Shown here in pieces: positions 59,237 through 64,000 of a stretch of DNA of 64,000 nucleotides (positions are counted from its first letter, which is position 1; the number at the start of each line of letters is the position of its first letter). The notes beneath the pieces were generated by a model that worked only from the letters and a program-made list of their open reading frames with translations, was not told the origin of the DNA and ran no database searches. The stretch covers positions 372,001 through 436,000 of the forward strand of contig CP012388.1 of the NCBI GenBank assembly GCA_001708385.1, given 5' to 3'. Origin of the DNA: Flavobacterium psychrophilum. GTDB lineage: Bacteria > Bacteroidota > Bacteroidia > Flavobacteriales > Flavobacteriaceae. The position numbers were made by a program, and so were the translations under genes.

Positions 59237-62200
59237 TTATCTGTCTGTTGTTATTATTTTTAATGTATGATCTCCTTTGGGAGTTATAAAACTTACCACA
59301 TAAACTATATTTGATGTTAGTCCTTCAAGTTTGTAATCTCCATTACCCTGCACCTGCAATTCTGAAACTACCTGACCCAGTAAATTTCTTACGACCAGGA
59401 TGCCCGGTTGTTCGCTCATTAAATTGATTTTTACATACGTGTTGTTAAACGCCATTCCATAAGCATAATAAATGTCACCAGTTCCATTTACAGGTGTACA
59501 AACAAGTGAGAATCTATTTTCTACAATTCCCATTTTTAAATTAACCGTATAAGCAGCATCCTTTTGCAAGTCGGTATTTACACCTGTCACAGCATCTCTC
59601 AAATAAATATTCAGATTAGATGGCCAGTTTTCAATATCACGAAGATTAAAACTTACTTTACCATCTCTTTCGGTTTTGATACCCAGCGGAATTACCATAG
59701 TGGAATCTATCTTGGAAATTGCATTTATTACAAGCTTCGAAGCATCTCCAGCTATAGTGTAGATACTTGGCACAAACTCATCTATATTCATTAGTTTGAT
59801 AGCATCATATGTGCCGTCAAACTTAGAGGTGGCATCATCCGCAGTGTAAACCACCAACGGATCGGCAGATTTAACCTGATCTGTAAAACCAGCACTAAGT
59901 CTTATTAGCGTTCTTTGACTATCAGGTTCTACAGTCCTGAATGTTGATTTGTGGAAAACCGCAGAAAGATCATTTGTCCTTGCACTATTATTTACACCAA
60001 AGGTTGCTGTAACAGGATAACTTCCATCGCTTACGTGTACAAAGAATCCCTGCATAGAAGCAATAATTGGCCCGGCAACACCGTCGCTTGATACTCCATT
60101 AATGTAAGTGCTATAAGCTCCTGTATACTGGCTTGTAGTTCCAGAATTAAAGAAATACAGTGCATTATCAACATTAGTTTTTGTCCATCCCGTCGGAGAA
60201 TCCCAATCAACAGGAGAAGGATACGGATTGCCAACCAAATTAAATCCTTTTGTATATGGATGATTATTGTTGTATAATGTTTTAGAAAGCGGACCGTTAT
60301 TTACCAAACCTGTCATTACAACAGTTTTTTGCACTTGCGATGGTCCAAAATCGGCTGCATAACCCTCTAATGGGTTTAAAGGACTTGTAGGGTTTGTATA
60401 TGTTGTAAATCCGCTGCTTACCTTATTTTCTATATAATTATAAAAATTAGGGAAACTGCCATTAAGATCTACCGTAGAAGCAAAACTGGCCACAGTTGCA
60501 TCCTGAAAAGGAGAACTAAAATATTTATAACCAAACCCTGCAACAAGATAACGCTGCATAGTTACATTACCCGTTACCTGTCCTGCACCACTACCTGATA
60601 TCAATGCTGTCTTTTCTTCTGTTGATAGCAGCGTAAGATTACCCGCTGTATTAAAAGTTCCTGTATTTACCTTTAATATTTCGGTAAGGCTTATCGCGCC
60701 ACCCAAACCTACACCTGCATTGTTAGTAACAGTAAGATTTTTAATGAGGTTGCCTGTAAATGACGATGCAGCTATAGACTGTGCATTGGTTCCATTCATT
60801 TCAACGGTTCCATTGCTTACGATAAAGCTACCCGTACTGGTAATGTTACCACCTATTCTTATTAACCTGTCATTTATGTTGAGGGTTCCGGCAGTGACTG
60901 CTACATTATTAGTAACTGTTAAATCATTATTGATTAATGGAACTGTAACACCAGCATTACCGACTTCTAAATTGTAAAGCGGACTAACTGTATTAATATT
61001 CATCGTCTGAGTGCCTGTTGTCATAGACCCTCCAATTTTCAATGTGCCTCCGGTAAATCCTGCACCTCCTGTAGATAGGTTTTGATAGCCAAGATTCTGA
61101 CCTACCGATCCGCCTGCATTATGAATTACAATTCTGCCTCCGCTTACGTTAAAAGCACTGGCGACATTATCCATATTAAAAGGGGCTGTTCCACTCACGT
61201 TGCCGCCAAGCGTATTTAAGTTTACGGTACCCCCTTGCATATCAAAACGCCATGCTATGCCGGGGTTACTTATGGCTGAAGCAGTATTCAACGTCCCTCC
61301 ACTTATAGAGAAGTGTGCCTGACCTTTCGGTATAACAGTATTATTTACGGCACTACCCATGTTCAGCGTCCCGCCACTCACCCTTACCAAGCCGTCAATC
61401 GTCCAGTTCATTGCAGATGAGTTAATCGTTCCTGCGTTTACCCAAAGCCCTGCGGTAGCAGGTATCAAATAATGATCTGTGGTAATGTCATTTAAAAAAG
61501 GCGTAACGGTAATTCCTGCATTATCCAATTTAAATGTTCCATTACTCAATGTAAGAAATCCTGCCGGAGCTATAAAATTCGGAATTGTTACTTCGAGGGT
61601 GTTGACATTACTATTCCCCTGATTTAAGGTAATTTCATGGAAATCTGTTGTTCCTGTTCCAGATATTGTTTGATTTCCTTCCCTTATAAAACTTACAGAT
61701 CCAAGGCTATTGGCATCGGCAGTCATGTCTAACACACCATTACTAATTATATCTCCACCAATATTTATTGAATGCTTGACGTCGGAAGACGGTGATATAG
61801 TCAAAGTTGCGCCATTGGCAACAGTAATATCATCATACACATTAACCTTACGTACGCTGTTGCTATTACCTATATGAACTGTACCGCTACTTACGCTAAA
61901 CAGCATTTTTACCGTTACATCCTGAAGTGTAACAATTCCTGTGGGGTTTGATGTATCAAGATTATAATACGTTAAATCGGCTACGGTTTGGTTAGCCGTT
62001 CCGTTATAACTGATGGTATTTACATTTGTTTCGGCATCTGCCCCAACACCTGTAGCAATAGTTAAGCCGCCTGCAATACGCGTAGTACCTACAGCAAAGG
62101 TCTTTTTGCCTGCATTATCCAATGAAAGATTATTATAAGCCGTTGCCGCTACCGTTTGTGATCCGCTGCCATTATAACTAACGGTACTGCCAGTAACGGT

Positions 62201-64000
62201 GTACACATTTGTTCCGGGTGTAAAGGAATTAGCAATACCAATTATGCCGCTTGATGCAAATACCCTTGCACCTGTTGAACTGCTGACAAGATTGTAATAA
62301 TTATAGGCCGGTATAGTTTGCGAAACAGATCCTGTAAAGCCAACCGTTCCTCCTGAGAAATCTACCAATCCTGTTACTGAGGGAAATGCTCCCGCCATAT
62401 TAAAGGTCCCCGAGGCAAGGGTAAGGTTGCCCGATACAGATAATGTATTTGTACCAACTGTGCTTAAAACAAGGTTAGGATTGCTTAATAACAAATTCTT
62501 TGTAACTGCAGGAACATTAATATTGATAGTATATGCTCCTGTAAGCTCTACATTATCGTTAGCAGTTGGTACTCCATCGGTATTCCAGTTGGCTGCATCT
62601 CCCCAATTTGATGTATTTGCACCTCCATCCCATGTTTTAATAGAAATCGCGAGTTGTCCTATCTGAAAATCTGCAAACGATGTAATCTCCGTTGCTGTAA
62701 GACTTGTGCCCGTTAAACCACTCACTCTCGGATAGACCCACGATCCGTTGATGTATTGCGCCGAAACAAAAGCTGATGTTACCGCACCCGAATCAATATC
62801 AGCAGCTACATAGTTAAATGTAACAGAAGCAGTGGTAAAAACTATTCCGCTGTTGGTAAGTGTCCAATACCTGTTTACACTTAAAGCCGGATTAAGCAAC
62901 GAATTGCTTATACTCGGATGATCTCCGTCTATTGTAGATGCCGTTAAATTTCCCGCTGTTGAAACATTATCAAAAACAACTGATACCGGAAGGTAACTTG
63001 TTGCGTTACCAATTTCAAAAGTTTTGGTAACGGCTCCCGTTCCGGTATTCTTTTGTAGTTTACCATATACCCATCCTGTATTTTGTGTTGCTCCGGAAAC
63101 CGAACCATTTGCCGGTTGTATAAGTACATAATTTCCTGTAACGATTTTTCCTGTAATAAATGTCAGTACATTATTTACCGTTACGTTTGAAGATATAGTT
63201 ACAATACCACCGGTATTATTTATAATAACATTGGAAAACGGCGACACTGAAAGTATATTCTGAACCGCAGATCCGTTTAAAGTAAAAGATGAAGTATTAC
63301 TATTTAAAGTTCCATTGTTTATAATATTACCTCCAATCGAATAAGCAAAACTCCCGGCATTAAATATCGATCCGCTATTGATTGTAAAGTTCCTTGTAAT
63401 CGTAAGGTTGGAAACAGAAGTTATCCCGGCTACATTTGAGTTTGCTATCGTTACATCGCGTAATGATATAGGATTTCCCGCAAGCGTGATTGCCCCTATG
63501 CCACCGAAAACTACAGTGCCGGTACTTGTAAAATTAGTCCCCATATTAAGCAAAGCTGCTGCTGCAGGTGTAAAATTTATAAACCCTGAACTTGTAATGG
63601 TACCGTTATTCGTTAAAGTACCTAATATAGTGTGAGTAGAAGAACCTCCATTGAAAGATGCCCCGGTACCTACTGTAAGTGCGTTTGCTATAGTCCACCC
63701 GACACTTGGGTTGACACCTGCTGTATTATTAACATTAAGATAGCCGAATTGAGGTGGTGTTGTAGAATTTAATACAGGTGAAACGGACCCGTTAAAATTG
63801 ACCGTAGTAGCTATAGTTGAGACAGCGTTGATAAGGCTCAGGGTTTGTAAAACATTCCCCGTAAATGTGGTTGTGCCTAATGTTTCTAATTTACCTCTAT
63901 TGGTAAGGTCGGCATTTAGCGTGGTCGTAATAGTTGATTCTCCTGTCAATATTCCTGAAGCTGTAATTTCAAGCAGTCCGTTAAAAGTTATATTGCTTAA
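59237..64000 (-). CDS. Giant beta-strand-repeat surface protein, 5' part outside the window
   Basis: The frame is open to the right edge of the window (start not seen); a TTG at 63949 is not a real start. At least 1587 residues are present. Residues from the edge to about 1180 are made of repeats of about 30-60 residues with patterns such as LTVTNNVAVTAGTLNI, ISGGTLNTASA, SYNGSGSQTVAATAYNNLSLDN, a parallel beta-helix-like adhesin. A second type of region follows (MQRYLVAGFGYKYFSSPF.., NLVGNPYPSPVDWD), and the end is a T9SS-type domain (ILVVRNLLGQVVSELQVQ...). It is expected on the cell surface. With the DUF4402 and usher-like genes behind it, it may be the adhesin of that locus. Confidence 0.88.
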   Translation of the reverse strand, partial: LSNITFNGLLEITASGILTGESTITTTLNADLTNRGKLETLGTTTFTGNVLQTLSLINAVSTIATTVNFNGSVSPVLNSTTPPQFGYLNVNNTAGVNPSVGWTIANALTVGTGASFNGGSSTHTILGTLTNNGTITSSGFINFTPAAAALLNMGTNFTSTGTVVFGGIGAITLAGNPISLRDVTIANSNVAGITSVSNLTITRNFTINSGSIFNAGSFAYSIGGNIINNGTLNSNTSSFTLNGSAVQNILSVSPFSNVIINNTGGIVTISSNVTVNNVLTFITGKIVTGNYVLIQPANGSVSGATQNTGWVYGKLQKNTGTGAVTKTFEIGNATSYLPVSVVFDNVSTAGNLTASTIDGDHPSISNSLLNPALSVNRYWTLTNSGIVFTTASVTFNYVAADIDSGAVTSAFVSAQYINGSWVYPRVSGLTGTSLTATEITSFADFQIGQLAISIKTWDGGANTSNWGDAANWNTDGVPTANDNVELTGAYTININVPAVTKNLLLSNPNLVLSTVGTNTLSVSGNLTLASGTFNMAGAFPSVTGLVDFSGGTVGFTGSVSQTIPAYNYYNLVSSSTGARVFASSGIIGIANSFTPGTNVYTVTGSTVSYNGSGSQTVAATAYNNLSLDNAGKKTFAVGTTRIAGGLTIATGVGADAETNVNTISYNGTANQTVADLTYYNLDTSNPTGIVTLQDVTVKMLFSVSSGTVHIGNSNSVRKVNVYDDITVANGATLTISPSSDVKHSINIGGDIISNGVLDMTADANSLGSVSFIREGNQTISGTGTTDFHEITLNQGNSNVNTLEVTIPNFIAPAGFLTLSNGTFKLDNAGITVTPFLNDITTDHYLIPATAGLWVNAGTINSSAMNWTIDGLVRVSGGTLNMGSAVNNTVIPKGQAHFSISGGTLNTASAISNPGIAWRFDMQGGTVNLNTLGGNVSGTAPFNMDNVASAFNVSGGRIVIHNAGGSVGQNLGYQNLSTGGAGFTGGTLKIGGSMTTGTQTMNINTVSPLYNLEVGNAGVTVPLINNDLTVTNNVAVTAGTLNINDRLIRIGGNITSTGSFIVSNGTVEMNGTNAQSIAASSFTGNLIKNLTVTNNAGVGLGGAISLTEILKVNTGTFNTAGNLTLLSTEEKTALISGSGAGQVTGNVTMQRYLVAGFGYKYFSSPFQDATVASFASTVDLNGSFPNFYNYIENKVSSGFTTYTNPTSPLNPLEGYAADFGPSQVQKTVVMTGLVNNGPLSKTLYNNNHPYTKGFNLVGNPYPSPVDWDSPTGWTKTNVDNALYFFNSGTTSQYTGAYSTYINGVSSDGVAGPIIASMQGFFVHVSDGSYPVTATFGVNNSARTNDLSAVFHKSTFRTVEPDSQRTLIRLSAGFTDQVKSADPLVVYTADDATSKFDGTYDAIKLMNIDEFVPSIYTIAGDASKLVINAISKIDSTMVIPLGIKTERDGKVSFNLRDIENWPSNLNIYLRDAVTGVNTDLQKDAAYTVNLKMGIVENRFSLVCTPVNGTGDIYYAYGMAFNNTYVKINLMSEQPGILVVRNLLGQVVSELQVQGNGDYKLEGLTSNIVYVVSFITPKGDHTLKIITTDR

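Overview
The window reads as an ordinary chromosomal stretch of a member of the Flavobacteriaceae, most likely Flavobacterium or a close relative. The support is low G+C content, three proteins with Bacteroidetes type IX secretion (T9SS type A) C-terminal sorting domains, promoters of the TTTG-N19-TAnnTTTG type, few Shine-Dalgarno sequences, and many families typical of this phylum (TIGR02757, DUF6146, DUF6787, DUF6952, DKNYY, fused E1 alpha/beta dehydrogenase). I see no phage, insertion sequence, CRISPR array or rRNA.

Layout. 1-2.2 kb: tail of a DUF3817 membrane protein, a YbdG-like mechanosensitive channel, then a thioesterase and a Nudix hydrolase. 2.3-6.0 kb (minus): fused branched-chain 2-oxoacid dehydrogenase E1 and a Na+/H+ antiporter. 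6.1-9.5 kb (plus): 2OG-Fe(II) oxygenase, SUI1/YciH, a cytosolic periplasmic-binding-fold protein, a transglutaminase-like membrane protein. 9.5-12.9 kb: ung, Smr-less mutS2, DCC oxidoreductase. 13-15 kb: two related T9SS-secreted proteins. 15-22.4 kb: aroC, an LpxH-type phosphoesterase, small envelope proteins, a VWA-like membrane protein, fabG.

22.4-29.5 kb (minus) is a nine-gene Ter stress-response operon, HAD - phosphoribosyltransferase - TerD - TerD - TelA - unknown 325 aa - TerD - TerD - TerC. It contains two copies of a TerD pair and is one of the two most interesting regions. 29.7-33.4 kb: VOC and GNAT proteins, a run of small proteins of unknown or stress-like character, two small DUF proteins and a lipoprotein MsrA. 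33.5-37.3 kb: lolD, TIGR02757, mepB and an APC permease.

37.5-41 kb (plus): a peroxiredoxin-thioredoxin-DUF6952 operon, an esterase, and a metal-linked pair: an AraC regulator with a CxxC N-terminal domain and an HMA-domain membrane protein. 41.1-48.4 kb (plus): tpx, dgkA, ftsK, lolA, an LptF/G permease and a ribB-type gene whose GTP cyclohydrolase II half has lost its zinc and catalytic motifs. 48.6-49.1 kb: a tandem duplication of tRNA-Ser(UGA), each copy with its own promoter and terminator.

49.1-55.9 kb (minus): a DKNYY protein, a 1591-residue multidomain GH81 beta-1,3-glucanase and an alpha/beta hydrolase. 56.1-64.0 kb (minus): a giant beta-strand-repeat surface protein (cut by the window end), a DUF4402 subunit-like protein and an 858-residue usher-like outer-membrane protein. 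I read this as a candidate surface-structure assembly locus and the second region of high interest. Where the longest open frame begins at TTG or GTG and a promoter or a conserved start lies inside it, I moved the start inward and say so in the entry.
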